A stretch of DNA of 64,000 nt, from the NCBI RefSeq assembly GCF_001280005.1, contig NZ_LGDW01000118.1, positions 1-64,000 on the forward strand. The letters run 5' to 3'. A model generated the notes under the pieces. It worked only from the letters and a program-made list of their open reading frames with translations. It was not told where the DNA came from and searched no databases. The DNA is from Streptomyces sp. NRRL WC-3618. Its GTDB lineage: Bacteria > Actinomycetota > Actinomycetes > Streptomycetales > Streptomycetaceae. Positions 18,355 through 27,167 of this stretch are shown here, piece after piece; the first letter of the stretch is position 1; each line of letters starts with the position of its first letter. The position numbers and the translations under genes are program-made.

Positions 18355-19467
18355 ATGAACCACATGAACCACATCACGAAAGCCGTCCGCTCCCCCGTCG
18401 CCTTCTCGGTGCTCGCCGGAGTCGTCATCGGCGGCCTGTTCCTCGTCGGGACCGGCGCGGATCCGGTCGCCGCGTACGGCGCGGTGCTCAGCGGTTCGCT
18501 CGGCGCCGACGGCATCGGGGCGACGCTCACCACCCTGACGAGCGTCCTGGGCCTGGCCCTCGCGCTGGCCGTGCCGTTGCGCGCCGGGCTCATCAACCTG
18601 GGCGGGGACGGGCAGTTGGTGCTCGGCGGGATGGCGGCGGCCGTGACGGGGCTGTACTCGCCGCTGCCCGCGCCGCTCACCGTCGTCCTCGCGCTGCTCG
18701 CGGGCATGGCGGCCGGTGCCGGGTACGCGGCCCTCGCCGCCCTGTGCGAGAACCGGTTCGGCGTACCGCTGCTGGTGAGCAGCCTGCTGCTCAGCTATCC
18801 GGCGGCGTCCCTCGCCTCCTGGCTGGCCCGCTACCCGCTCAAGGAACCGGGCTCCAGCCTCCCTCAGACCCGGCAACTGCCGGACGGGGTCGCGCTGCCC
18901 ACGTTCGGTTCGTCGACGGTGACGGTCGGGCTGCTGCTGGTCGTCCTGGCCGCAGCCACGTACTGGTTCACCGACCGGCGCACCGCGTTCGGCTACGAGA
19001 TGCGGATGACCGGCCTCAGCTCCCGGTTCTCCGCATACGCGGGCGTCGAGCGCGGGGGCCTGACGCTCCGACTGATGGCGGTGTCGGGAGCGCTGGCCGG
19101 ACTCGTGGGCGCCATAGGGGTGTTGAGCTTTCCGTACCGCTTCCTCGACGGCTCGCTCACCGCGTCCGGCTACACCTGGACGGGTCTGACGGCGGCCCTG
19201 CTCGCCGGCGCCGCGCCCGTCGGGACGGTCCTCGCCTCCTTCTTCTTCGCCGTGCTCCAGGTGGGCGGCCTGTCGATGGAGCGGACGACCGAGGTACCGC
19301 GCGAGCTGACCCAGGTGCTCCAGGCGATCGTGATCGTGTTCCTGGCGGCCCGGCTGCGTTTCCCGCGCCTCGCCCGCGAACACGACAACGAGCGTAGGAA
19401 CGACCGTGAGAACGACCCTGAGAGCCACCGTGAGAACAACCCCGTCCGGCAAGGGGAGTTGACCTGA
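18355..19467 (+). CDS. Nucleoside ABC transporter permease 1
   Basis: 370 residues, about ten hydrophobic segments, BPD_transp_2 family (NupP/YufP-like). The conserved region LRAGLINLGGDGQLVLGGMAAA corresponds to the family's N-x-G-x-E/D-G motif. The last 35 residues are a charged tail rich in Arg, Asn and Glu with near-repeats (NDRENDPESHRENN), odd for this family. It follows the ATPase by one base, and its TGA shares a base with the next ATG. It pairs with permease 2 to form the membrane pore. Confidence 0.88.
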   Translation: MNHMNHITKAVRSPVAFSVLAGVVIGGLFLVGTGADPVAAYGAVLSGSLGADGIGATLTTLTSVLGLALALAVPLRAGLINLGGDGQLVLGGMAAAVTGLYSPLPAPLTVVLALLAGMAAGAGYAALAALCENRFGVPLLVSSLLLSYPAASLASWLARYPLKEPGSSLPQTRQLPDGVALPTFGSSTVTVGLLLVVLAAATYWFTDRRTAFGYEMRMTGLSSRFSAYAGVERGGLTLRLMAVSGALAGLVGAIGVLSFPYRFLDGSLTASGYTWTGLTAALLAGAAPVGTVLASFFFAVLQVGGLSMERTTEVPRELTQVLQAIVIVFLAARLRFPRLAREHDNERRNDRENDPESHRENNPVRQGELT

Positions 19468-20363
19468 TGTTCTTCGACTCCGATCTCCTCATGTCGGCGC
19501 TGCGCGCGCTGACGCCCATCCTGCTGGCGGCGCTCGGCGGGGCGATCTGCGAACGGGCGGGCGTCTTCAACATCGGCCTCGAGGGCATGATGCTGATGGG
19601 CTGCTTCACCGCCGTGGCCACCAGCTGGTTCACCGACAGCCCCTGGCTCGGCGTGCTGGCGGCGGCCCTCGCCTCCGCCGCGTACTCCCTGATCCTGGCC
19701 GTGGGCGCGGTGACCCTGTGCGGCGACCCGGTGGTGCTGGGAATCGCCCTGAATCTCCTGGCAGTTGGCCTGACCAGCTTCCTCCTCCGTACCGTCTTCG
19801 GCGTGCAGGGCACTTTTGACGATCCGTCACTGGCCGGGCTGCCGTTGGTCGGTGGCTTCTCGCCGCTCGCGTATCTGGCGTGGGCGGCGGTCGGTGCGGC
19901 CGCGCTGACGCTGTCCCGGCATGTGTGGGGGCTCAGGCTGCGCGGGGTCGGCGAGGCGCCCGACGCGGCGGCCACGCTCGGGGTGAGTCCGGTCAGGTAC
20001 CGGTACGGGGCCGTGCTCGTCTCCGGTGTGCTGTGCGGGCTCGCGGGGGCCCAACTCGCCCTCGGCAACGTCACGTTGTTCTCCGAGAACATGACGGCGG
20101 GGCGCGGCTGGATCGCCGTGGTCGCGGTGATGCTGGGCCGGGCGCTGCCGCTCGGTGTGCTGCTGGCGGCGCTGCTGTTCGGGCTCGCGGAAGCGGCCGG
20201 CTTCCGTCTCCAGGGCCTGGGTCTGCCGCAGCAGGCGACCGACGCCGCGCCGTACGTCGTCACACTCGGCGCCCTCTTCCTGACGACGGCCCGACGCCGT
20301 CACCGCACCCCTGACACGTCCCCTTCCTCTTCCACTTCCCCTTCCGCTGGAGCCGTTTCATGA
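19467..20363 (+). CDS. Nucleoside ABC transporter permease 2
   Basis: 298 residues, eight or so hydrophobic segments, NupQ/YufQ-like. The N-terminus reads LRALTPILLAALGGAICERAGVFNIGLEGMML, the classic motif of this permease class, with GRGWIAVVAVMLGR later. The stop overlaps the following phosphorylase start (ATGA). It forms the heterodimeric permease with the preceding gene. Confidence 0.9.
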   Translation: MFFDSDLLMSALRALTPILLAALGGAICERAGVFNIGLEGMMLMGCFTAVATSWFTDSPWLGVLAAALASAAYSLILAVGAVTLCGDPVVLGIALNLLAVGLTSFLLRTVFGVQGTFDDPSLAGLPLVGGFSPLAYLAWAAVGAAALTLSRHVWGLRLRGVGEAPDAAATLGVSPVRYRYGAVLVSGVLCGLAGAQLALGNVTLFSENMTAGRGWIAVVAVMLGRALPLGVLLAALLFGLAEAAGFRLQGLGLPQQATDAAPYVVTLGALFLTTARRRHRTPDTSPSSSTSPSAGAVS

Positions 20364-21118
20364 CCCAGGATCTGTCGCCCGTCACCCGAATACCCCGCAC
20401 GGGGCTGCCGCCGCGAGCGCTGGTCGTCGGCGACCCGCAGCGCGCCGCTCTCGTCAGCGCCAGGCTGGAAGACGCGCGGGAGCTGTCGTACCACCGCGAA
20501 TACCGTGTGTTCACGGGGAGTTGGAAGCGCGTGCCGGTGCTGGTCGCCTCGCACGGGGTGGGCGCCCCGGGTGCCATCCTGCTGTTCCAGGAGCTGGCGG
20601 ACGCCGGTGTGCGGACCTTCCTGCGGTTCGGTACGGCGGGTGCGATGAAGCCGGGAATCGGCGACGGCGACCTCGTCATCGCCGAGGCGGCCGTCCGCGA
20701 CGACGGCGTCACCCAGCAGTTGCTGCCCCCGGAGTACCCGGCGGTCTCCTCCCCCGAGGCGGTGCTCGCGCTCCAGCGGGCGGCGCGCGAGGCGGGCGCC
20801 CCGCACCACCGGGGCATCGTGTGGACACGGGCCGCCTTCCAGCCCGGTCTGCTCCCCCTCTTCTCCTACGAGGGCGCCGGACTCGCCGCCATCGAGATGG
20901 AGTTGAGCGCCCTGCTGGTGACGGCCTCGCTGCGCGGACTGGTCGCGGGCGGAGTGGTCGTCGTCGACGGGGCGAACGCCGACGAACTCGTCGACGAGAC
21001 CGCCACCGGCGGTTACAACCCCCACCGGGAGGTCGTCGCGGAGGGCGTCGAACGCGGCGCGGTCGTGTCGCTGGAGGCGCTGCGCCTGCTGGCCGAGGAC
21101 GAGGAGCCCCTCGCATGA
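20360..21118 (+). CDS. Nucleoside phosphorylase, uridine-phosphorylase family (candidate methylthioinosine phosphorylase)
   Basis: 252 residues of the hexameric PNP/UDP family, which splits nucleosides with phosphate to a base and a ribose-1-phosphate. Visible motifs are ALVVGDPQRAALVS (phosphate loop), LVASHGVGAPGAILLFQEL, LRFGTAGAMKPGIGDGDLV and AGLAAIEMELSALL (the ribose-binding MEL segment). It overlaps the upstream permease and the downstream deaminase. With an MTA/SAH-type deaminase as partner, its likely substrate is methylthioinosine, giving hypoxanthine and MTR-1-P for MtnA. Uridine, inosine or adenosine are alternatives, as the sequence alone does not fix specificity. Confidence 0.8.
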   Translation: MTQDLSPVTRIPRTGLPPRALVVGDPQRAALVSARLEDARELSYHREYRVFTGSWKRVPVLVASHGVGAPGAILLFQELADAGVRTFLRFGTAGAMKPGIGDGDLVIAEAAVRDDGVTQQLLPPEYPAVSSPEAVLALQRAAREAGAPHHRGIVWTRAAFQPGLLPLFSYEGAGLAAIEMELSALLVTASLRGLVAGGVVVVDGANADELVDETATGGYNPHREVVAEGVERGAVVSLEALRLLAEDEEPLA

Positions 21119-22416
21119 GCGAGCGCATCGACCTGCTGGTGCACGGCGGTGACGTACTCACCGTGGACGAGGCCGGAACCGTCGTACAGGACGGCGCGGT
21201 TGCCGTCCGGGACGGCGAGATCGTCGCCGTAGGCCCCGCAGAAGAGCTGACCACCCGGTTCACAGCCGACGAGTCCCTTGACGCCGCGAACTGCCTCGTC
21301 CTGCCCGGCCTGGTCAACACGCACACCCATCTCGCGATGACGTTCCTGCGCGGCCGGGCCGACGACGTCACCCTCCAGGGCTTCCTGGAGCGCGTGCTGA
21401 AGTGGGAGGCGCAGCTGCTGTCGCCGCGGAACGTGGCGGCGGCGGTCCGGGTCGCGGTCGCCGAGAGCGTACGAGCCGGGGTGACCTCCGCGCTCGACAT
21501 GTACTGGTTCCACGAGGCGGCCGAGCAGGTGGCGCGCGAGACGGGCTGGCGGCTGCACACCGGCCCCACCTTCATGGACGTACCGCAGCCGCCCGACGGC
21601 ATCCCCTACGAGGACCGGCTGACGTGGGCCCGCCAGGACCTGGCCGCCCGTGGCACCCCGCGTCCCGGCCACCGTCCGATCCTCTTCGCCCACTCCACGT
21701 ACACCCTCTCCCCCGATCAGCTTGTCGAAATCGCCGCGCTGGCAAGGGAGTTCGGCGCCCTGCTGCACATCCACGCGGCCGAGAACGCGACCGAGGTCGC
21801 CACCGTCGAGGTGCGGCACGGCAAGCGCCCCGTCGAACTGCTCGACTCGCTCGGCCTCCTCGGCCCCGACCTGCTGCTGGCCCACGCCGTGGACCTCACC
21901 GGCCCCGAGATCGCGGCGCTGGCCCGCACCGGCACGTCCGTCGCCCACTGTCCCGTCTCGAACCTGAAGCTCGGCTGCGGCATCGCGCCCGTGCCCCGGC
22001 TGCTCAGCGCCGGTGTGACCGTCGGGCTCGGTACGGACGGCGCCGTCAGCTCCAACACGCTGGACGTGCTGGGGGCGGTGCGGCAGGCGGCCCTCGTCCA
22101 CAAGGCGGGCGGCGACCCCACGGCGGTCGGCGCCGAACAGGCCGTACGCATGGCGACCGCCGAGGGCGCGAAGGCGCTGGGCCTGGGCGATCGGCTGGGC
22201 TCCCTGGAGCCGGGCAAGCGGGCCGACCTGATCGTGCTCGACCTCAGCGGCCCCCATCTGCGGCCCCGGCACGACCCGTGGTCGACGCTCGCGTACGCGG
22301 CGCACTCGGCGGACGTCCGGGACACCGTCGTGGACGGCCAGGTGCTGATGCGGAACCGGAAGCTGACCACCCTGGACGAGGCCGCAGCGCTCGCGGAGCT
22401 GGAAGCACTGCTCTGA
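21115..22416 (+). CDS. Amidohydrolase, MTA/S-adenosylhomocysteine deaminase family
   Basis: 433 residues. It deaminates the adenine ring of methylthioadenosine or SAH to the inosine analogue. Metal ligands are VNTHTHLAM (H70, H72), LLHIHAAE (near 218) and GTDGAVSSNTLD (near 305). The substrate-side segment HCPVSNLKLGCGIAPVPRLL is typical of the MTA/SAH deaminase branch of the ATZ/TRZ superfamily. ATG 21115 overlaps the phosphorylase stop, so the two are translated together. It is the last gene of the operon. Other 6-aminopurine nucleosides remain possible substrates. Confidence 0.88.
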   Translation: MSERIDLLVHGGDVLTVDEAGTVVQDGAVAVRDGEIVAVGPAEELTTRFTADESLDAANCLVLPGLVNTHTHLAMTFLRGRADDVTLQGFLERVLKWEAQLLSPRNVAAAVRVAVAESVRAGVTSALDMYWFHEAAEQVARETGWRLHTGPTFMDVPQPPDGIPYEDRLTWARQDLAARGTPRPGHRPILFAHSTYTLSPDQLVEIAALAREFGALLHIHAAENATEVATVEVRHGKRPVELLDSLGLLGPDLLLAHAVDLTGPEIAALARTGTSVAHCPVSNLKLGCGIAPVPRLLSAGVTVGLGTDGAVSSNTLDVLGAVRQAALVHKAGGDPTAVGAEQAVRMATAEGAKALGLGDRLGSLEPGKRADLIVLDLSGPHLRPRHDPWSTLAYAAHSADVRDTVVDGQVLMRNRKLTTLDEAAALAELEALL

Positions 22417-22534
22417 CGCCGCGCATCCGGCACCCGCACGTGGGTACCCTTCCGGCCACCCGTAGGGGACCCTCGTACGGGCTGACATCGCTTTTTGTGC
22501 CCCGTTCAGCCCACTGAACCGTCATAATGGCCTG

Positions 22535-22549
22535 AGACATCGGATGTCT
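22535..22549. promoter_or_regulatory. Perfect 15-base palindrome before the GntR-type gene
   Basis: AGACATC-G-GATGTCT is a perfect inverted repeat ending 20 bases before the regulator's start codon. A CATAAT -10-like hexamer lies just upstream at 22523-22528, which would place the palindrome at the transcription start. This position fits autorepression by the adjacent FadR/GntR regulator. The same 15-mer was not seen before the importer operon. Confidence 0.65.
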
Positions 22550-22569
22550 GAACGATTGGGAGGCCCGCC

Positions 22570-23241
22570 ATGGCAGTCACCGACGAGGCGATCGAAAAGA
22601 TCAAGGGAATGATCGTCTCCGGGTCGCTGCGCCCCGGCGACCGGCTGCCCAAGGAGAGCGAGCTGGCCGCCGATCTCGGCCTGTCCCGCAACTCCCTGCG
22701 CGAGGCGGTGCGCGCCCTGTCGCTCATCCGGATTCTCGACGTACGGCAGGGCGACGGCACCTACGTCACCAGCCTGGACCCCCAACTCCTGCTCGAGGCA
22801 ATGAGTTTCGTCGTGGACTTCCACCGCGACGACACGGTCCTGGAATTCCTGGCCGTACGCCGCATCCTGGAGCCGGCCGCCACCGCGATGTCGGCGGCGC
22901 GCATCAGCGAGCAGCAATTGGACGCGCTGTCCGCCCAGTTGGAACGGCTGGGCGGACAGCCGTCGGTGGAGGAACTGGTCGCCGCCGACCTGGAGTTCCA
23001 CCGGGGGATCGTGCAGAGTTCCGGCAACTCGGTGCTGTGTTCGCTCCTTGACGGCCTGTCAGGTCCCACCACCCGGGCGAGGATCTGGCGCGGGCTGACC
23101 CAGGAGGACGCGGTCGGCCGCACCCTGCGCGAGCACCGGGCGATCCTGGCCGCCCTGCGCGACCGGGACGCCGAGGCGGCGCGCTCGTGGGCGACGGTGC
23201 ACATCGCCAGCGTGGAGCAGTGGCTGAGGTCGACTCTCTAG
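22570..23241 (+). CDS. FadR-subfamily GntR transcriptional regulator
   Basis: 223 residues. An N-terminal winged helix of GntR type (KIKGMIVSGSLRPGDRLPKESELAADLGLSRNSLREAVRAL) is followed by an FCD effector domain with the metal/ligand histidines in DLEFHRGIV, REHRAI and VHIAS. It lies 153 bases downstream of the deaminase with its own palindrome. It may govern the nucleoside operon or only itself. The effector is unknown. Confidence 0.88.
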   Translation: MAVTDEAIEKIKGMIVSGSLRPGDRLPKESELAADLGLSRNSLREAVRALSLIRILDVRQGDGTYVTSLDPQLLLEAMSFVVDFHRDDTVLEFLAVRRILEPAATAMSAARISEQQLDALSAQLERLGGQPSVEELVAADLEFHRGIVQSSGNSVLCSLLDGLSGPTTRARIWRGLTQEDAVGRTLREHRAILAALRDRDAEAARSWATVHIASVEQWLRSTL

Positions 23242-23494
23242 GCCCTGTCGTTGCCGAACTCCCGGCGGCGGCGTCAGCCGACGACATCGGGAGACGGCCG
23301 GCGACACCCGCGCAGCGCTGTTCGACCGCTCGGATGAATGATCGGGGCGGTGCGGGGTGGCTCATGGGTGGTGTTTCGGGGTGTCTATCGGGGCAGTGAT
23401 CCGTTCACTCCCCCGTGCAGGGGGCTGCGGGCGCCCCCGCCGCACGCCGTAAGGTTGGGTGGTCAAGCGAGGGCACATCGGAAGGAGGCGCTGG
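23242..23494. other. Intergenic region before parJ
   Basis: 253 bases without a convincing gene. A short CCCCC-GTGCA-GGGGG hairpin lies near 23410-23424, and a strong AAGGAGG site at 23482-23488 sets the start of the next gene. Confidence 0.5.
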
Positions 23495-24499
23495 GTGATC
23501 GAGCTGGAGGGGGTTCCCGAGCTGATCGACCCAGTCATGGTGGCCGCGTTCGAGGGTTGGAACGACGCCGGCGACGCCGCTTCCAGCGCTGTCGCGCATC
23601 TGGACCGGGAATGGAAGGGCGAGGTGTTCGCGGCGCTCGACGCCGAGGACTACTACGACTTCCAGGTCAACCGCCCCACCGTGTGGCTGGACAACGGCGT
23701 GCGCAAGATCACCTGGCCCACGACCAGGCTGTCCGTGGTCAGGGTCGGCGGCGACAAGCCCCGTGACCTGGTGCTGGTCCGGGGCATCGAGCCGTCGATG
23801 CGCTGGCGCTCGTTCTGCAACGAGCTGCTGGGCTTCGCGCACGAGCTGGGTGTGGAGCTGGTGGTCATCCTGGGCGCCCTGCTCGGCGACACCCCGCACA
23901 CCCGTCCGGTTCCGGTCAGCGGGGTCACGTCCGACGCGGATCTGGCCCAGCGGATGGATCTGGAGGAGACGAAGTACGAGGGCCCCACGGGCATCGTCGG
24001 CATCCTCCAGGAGGCGTGCACGCACGCGGGCGTCCCGGCCGTGTCGCTGTGGGCGGCAGTCCCGCACTATGTGTCGCAGCCGCCCAACCCGAAGGCGACG
24101 CTGGCCCTCCTGAACCGGCTGGAGGACCTGATCGACATCCGTGTCCCGCTGGGCGAGCTGCCCGAGGACGCGCGTGCCTGGCAGGTCGGCGTGGACCAGC
24201 TGGCCGCCGAGGACAGCGAGGTCGCGGAGTACGTGCAGACGCTGGAGGAGGCCCGGGACACCGCCGAGCTGCCCGAGGCGACGGGCGAGGCCATCGCCCG
24301 CGAGTTCGAACGCTATCTGCGTCGCCGTGACGGCACCGGCCCGGCGGGCCCCGGCCCGGCCTCCGGCGGCCACGCCACGGCGGACGGCACGGACAGCGCG
24401 TCGTATCTCCGGGACAACCCGGCCGGCCGCCCGAAACCGCAGCCGCCGAAGCCGCCCCAGCTGCCGAGCACGGACGACGAGGACTCCCCCGAGGAGTGA
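23495..24499 (+). CDS. parJ: PAC2-family protein, ParJ orthologue
   Basis: 334 residues of the PAC2 (proteasome assembly chaperone-like) family conserved across actinobacteria. It begins IELEGVPELIDPVMVAAFEGWNDAGDAAS. The acidic, low-complexity C-terminal tail is rich in Pro, Lys, Asp and Glu. GTG 23495 is chosen over an upstream GTG at 23459 because AAGGAGG ends seven bases before it. In S. coelicolor the orthologue (SCO1662, ParJ) interacts with the chromosome-partition ATPase ParA and affects segregation in sporulating hyphae. Assignment rests on family and on the neighbouring mshC block. Confidence 0.8.
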   Translation: MIELEGVPELIDPVMVAAFEGWNDAGDAASSAVAHLDREWKGEVFAALDAEDYYDFQVNRPTVWLDNGVRKITWPTTRLSVVRVGGDKPRDLVLVRGIEPSMRWRSFCNELLGFAHELGVELVVILGALLGDTPHTRPVPVSGVTSDADLAQRMDLEETKYEGPTGIVGILQEACTHAGVPAVSLWAAVPHYVSQPPNPKATLALLNRLEDLIDIRVPLGELPEDARAWQVGVDQLAAEDSEVAEYVQTLEEARDTAELPEATGEAIAREFERYLRRRDGTGPAGPGPASGGHATADGTDSASYLRDNPAGRPKPQPPKPPQLPSTDDEDSPEE

Positions 24500-24509
24500 G
24501 CGTCGGATA

Positions 24510-24552
24510 CGGGGAAGGGCCGGTGCGCACGACGCGCACCGGCCCTTCCCCG
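24510..24552. terminator. Perfect 19-bp hairpin between parJ and the beta-propeller gene
   Basis: CGGGGAAGGGCCGGTGCGC (24510-24528) pairs fully with its complement at 24534-24552 around an ACGAC loop. Genes converge on it from both sides, so it is a bidirectional terminator. Confidence 0.9.
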
Positions 24553-24589
24553 TCCCTGTGTCCGCCCGCGTACGGGCGCTCAGCGGCCC

Positions 24590-25555
24590 TCAGCGCTCCA
24601 CGGAGACCACGGCGTACGTCGTCTGGGGCGTCGGCGTCGTGGTGAACCGGGCGTTGGGCAGATACAGCCGGTTCCGGTACGCGGCCACCGTGGTCGGCAC
24701 GTCGAAGGCCTGGTCGGTGATGCGGCGTCGGAAGACCCCGCGGCTCCCGTCCGCCGACAGCGTGAACACGTCGATCGCGTTCTGCATGTTCTGCACGACG
24801 TACAGGATGCGCCCGAGGAGCAGCAGCCCGTCGCCGTCGGTGAGCGGGGCGGCGTCCCCCAGGTCGACGAGCCGGGTGACCCCGGTGCGCGGGTCCACCC
24901 GGTGCAGCGCGCCGACGCCGGACTGAACGACGAGCAGCGCCTTTCCGTCGGGCGTGGCGGTGATGCCGTTGGCCTGGAGGACGTCACCGGGCAGCTGGTT
25001 CCAGTCGCCGCCCAGGGGGATCCGTACGACCTCGTCGGCGCCCGGCAGCGCGCCGCCCGGGCACAGCGGGAGCGCGTGCAGAGTCGGGTTCAGGGAGTCG
25101 GTGAAGAACGCCGCGTGCGGCGTCAGGAACACGTCATTGATGAAGATGGGCGTGCTGGTGGGGAAGGCGTACGAGGCGAGGACCGCCCCGGTACGGGTGT
25201 CCACGACCCGGGCGCCCTCGCCGCGGGCGGCGACGAACAGGCGCCCCTGGCCGTCGAGTTCGAGCCCGACGGACGCTGTGCCGGCGCCGGGCGAGATGAT
25301 CTCGCCGGCGCCGGTGCGCAGGTCGGCCCGGTAGATCGAACCGTCGGTGAGCGAGCCCAGGTAGGCGTAGGGGCCGGCGGTGGCTATGCCTTCCGGAAAG
25401 AAGCCGTCCGGCAGCGGTATCAGGGTCGGCAGGGCCTTCGGGGCGGCGGCGGCCGGGGAGGCGACCAGGGCGGCGGAGACGGTGGCGGCGGCACCCGCCG
25501 CGAGGAGTCCGCGACGGCTGACGTGGCGAGCGGAGGAACCGTGTATGGGTGCCAC
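24590..25555 (-). CDS. Tat-exported SMP-30/NHL-like beta-propeller protein
   Basis: 321 residues. A twin-arginine signal (SRRGLLAAGAAATVSAALVAS, Arg14-Arg15) ends in AAAAP. The rest shows repeated propeller blades (YAYLGSLTDGSIYRADLRTG; GRLFVAARGEGARVVDTRTG; NGITATPDGKALLVVQSGVGALHRVDPRTG). This resembles the SMP-30/gluconolactonase-like or superoxide-dismutase-annotated exported families. GTG 25553-25555 (MAPIHGSS) follows GGAAGGA and is preferred to an upstream frame extension. The substrate is unknown. It probably acts outside the membrane. It faces parJ across a strong hairpin. Confidence 0.8.
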   Translation of the reverse strand: MAPIHGSSARHVSRRGLLAAGAAATVSAALVASPAAAAPKALPTLIPLPDGFFPEGIATAGPYAYLGSLTDGSIYRADLRTGAGEIISPGAGTASVGLELDGQGRLFVAARGEGARVVDTRTGAVLASYAFPTSTPIFINDVFLTPHAAFFTDSLNPTLHALPLCPGGALPGADEVVRIPLGGDWNQLPGDVLQANGITATPDGKALLVVQSGVGALHRVDPRTGVTRLVDLGDAAPLTDGDGLLLLGRILYVVQNMQNAIDVFTLSADGSRGVFRRRITDQAFDVPTTVAAYRNRLYLPNARFTTTPTPQTTYAVVSVER

Positions 25556-25789
25556 GGGGGTTTCCTTCCAGGAAGGGACCGAGGGTTGGCCGGTCCTGCG
25601 GGTCAACTGGCCCTGCCACAAGATCACATGTTCACTCGCGCCACAGGTTCCCCAGGGAGTCGACAGCACTTCGACAGCAACGGAGGGCTCGCCTCCGCAA
25701 TGCCGAGGGCCGGGAACGCGACGGGGGCGCCGGGCGGCTGAACCCGCCGCCCCGGCGCCCCACTCCGTACGCTCCCTACGCGTCCTCCG

Positions 25790-27019
25790 CTACAGCGCGA
25801 CGCCCAACAGGGCGTCCACGGCGCGGGAGACGACGCCGGGGGCGCCCTCGTCCGTACCGCCGCGCTCCGCCTGGAGGGCCGCCCAGCCGTCCACGGCGGC
25901 CAGCGCGGCCGGGGCGTCCAGGTCGTCGGCGAGAGCCTCGCGCAGCTCCTCCACGAGCGCGTCGGCGGGCGGCCCGTCGGGCCGGGACACGGCGGCCCGC
26001 CACCGTCCGAGCCGTGCCACGGCGTCCTCGAGAACCTGGTCGGTCCACTCCCAGTCGGCCCGGTAGTGGTGGGCGAGCAGGGCGAGCCGGATGGCCGCCG
26101 GGTCGACGCCTTCGCGGCGCAGCGCGGACACGAAGACGAGGTTGCCCTTGGATTTGGACATCTTCTCGCCGTCGAGGGCGACCATGCCGGCGTGGACGTA
26201 CGCCTTGGCCATGGGGAACTCGCCGGTCAGCACCTGGGCGTGCGAGGCGCCCATCTCGTGGTGCGGGAAGACGAGGTCGGAGCCGCCGCCCTGCACGTCG
26301 AAGCCCATACCGAGGTGGTCGAGGGCGATGGCGACGCACTCGATGTGCCATCCGGGGCGACCGGGGCCCAGCGAACCGCCGTCCCAGCTCGGCTCGCCCT
26401 CCCGGGCGGCCATCCAGAGCATCGGGTCGAGCGGGTTCTTCTTGCCCGGCCGGTCGGGGTCGCCCCCGCGTTCGGCGGACAGCAGCCGCATCGCGTCGGC
26501 GTCCAGGTTGGACACCTTGCCGAAGTCCGGGTCGGCCTCGACGGAGAAGTAGACGTCCCCCTCGAGCTCGTAGGCCGCGCCCGCGTCCCGCAGTCGCTCG
26601 ACGAGCGGGACGATGCCGGGTATCGCCTCGACGGCGCCGATGTAGTGCTGCGGGGGGAGCATCCGCAGAGCGGTCATGTCCTCCCGGAAGAGCGCGGTCT
26701 CCTTCTCGGCGAGTCCCGCCCAGTCGATCCCGTCGCGCACGGCCCGCTCGAGCAGCGGGTCGTCGATGTCGGTGACGTTCTGGACGTAGTGAACCTGCCG
26801 CTTGGTGTCGAGCCACACGCGTTGGACGAGGTCGAACGCGTTGTAGGTCGCCGCGTGACCCATGTGGGTCGCGTCGTACGGAGTGATGCCGCAGACGTAG
26901 ATACGGGCGACGGGACCGGGGTCGAGGGTCACCAGGGCACCGGTGGCGGTGTCGTGGATCCTCAGGTCGCGGCCCTGACCAGTCAGGGCGGGGACCTCGG
27001 AAGCGGGCCAGGCATGCAT
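25790..27019 (-). CDS. mshC: Cysteine:GlcN-Ins ligase (mycothiol biosynthesis)
   Basis: 409 residues, normal for MshC, which joins cysteine to glucosaminyl-inositol using ATP to make the precursor of mycothiol. It is a cysteinyl-tRNA-synthetase-like enzyme without the tRNA-binding C-terminus. The zinc Cys43 and HIGH-like motif appear in [19 protein letters not shown] second zinc region is [14 protein letters not shown]. The KMSKS loop is [13 protein letters not shown] near residue 290. It sits in the conserved actinobacterial neighbourhood with a kinase-like protein, DUF3090 and a PGM-type phosphatase. Confidence 0.95.
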   Translation of the reverse strand: MHAWPASEVPALTGQGRDLRIHDTATGALVTLDPGPVARIYVCGITPYDATHMGHAATYNAFDLVQRVWLDTKRQVHYVQNVTDIDDPLLERAVRDGIDWAGLAEKETALFREDMTALRMLPPQHYIGAVEAIPGIVPLVERLRDAGAAYELEGDVYFSVEADPDFGKVSNLDADAMRLLSAERGGDPDRPGKKNPLDPMLWMAAREGEPSWDGGSLGPGRPGWHIECVAIALDHLGMGFDVQGGGSDLVFPHHEMGASHAQVLTGEFPMAKAYVHAGMVALDGEKMSKSKGNLVFVSALRREGVDPAAIRLALLAHHYRADWEWTDQVLEDAVARLGRWRAAVSRPDGPPADALVEELREALADDLDAPAALAAVDGWAALQAERGGTDEGAPGVVSRAVDALLGVAL

Positions 27020-27167
27020 GTCATGAGCGTAACCGGACGGATGTTCCGTATACGAGCCGGACCGGGTCCAGACGGCCGGGAAGGCGGTCTTGCGAGATTC
27101 CTCTCAGTGCCCTAACCGAAGGGCTCGACAGGGCTGGTCACGCGCGCGTGCTCAGCCCCACGCGCCC

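Noticed and set aside
20360..21118. Plain uridine phosphorylase salvage gene
   Set aside because: Not excluded, but coupling to an MTA/SAH-type deaminase and nearness to mtnABCD make a methylthioinosine role more likely.
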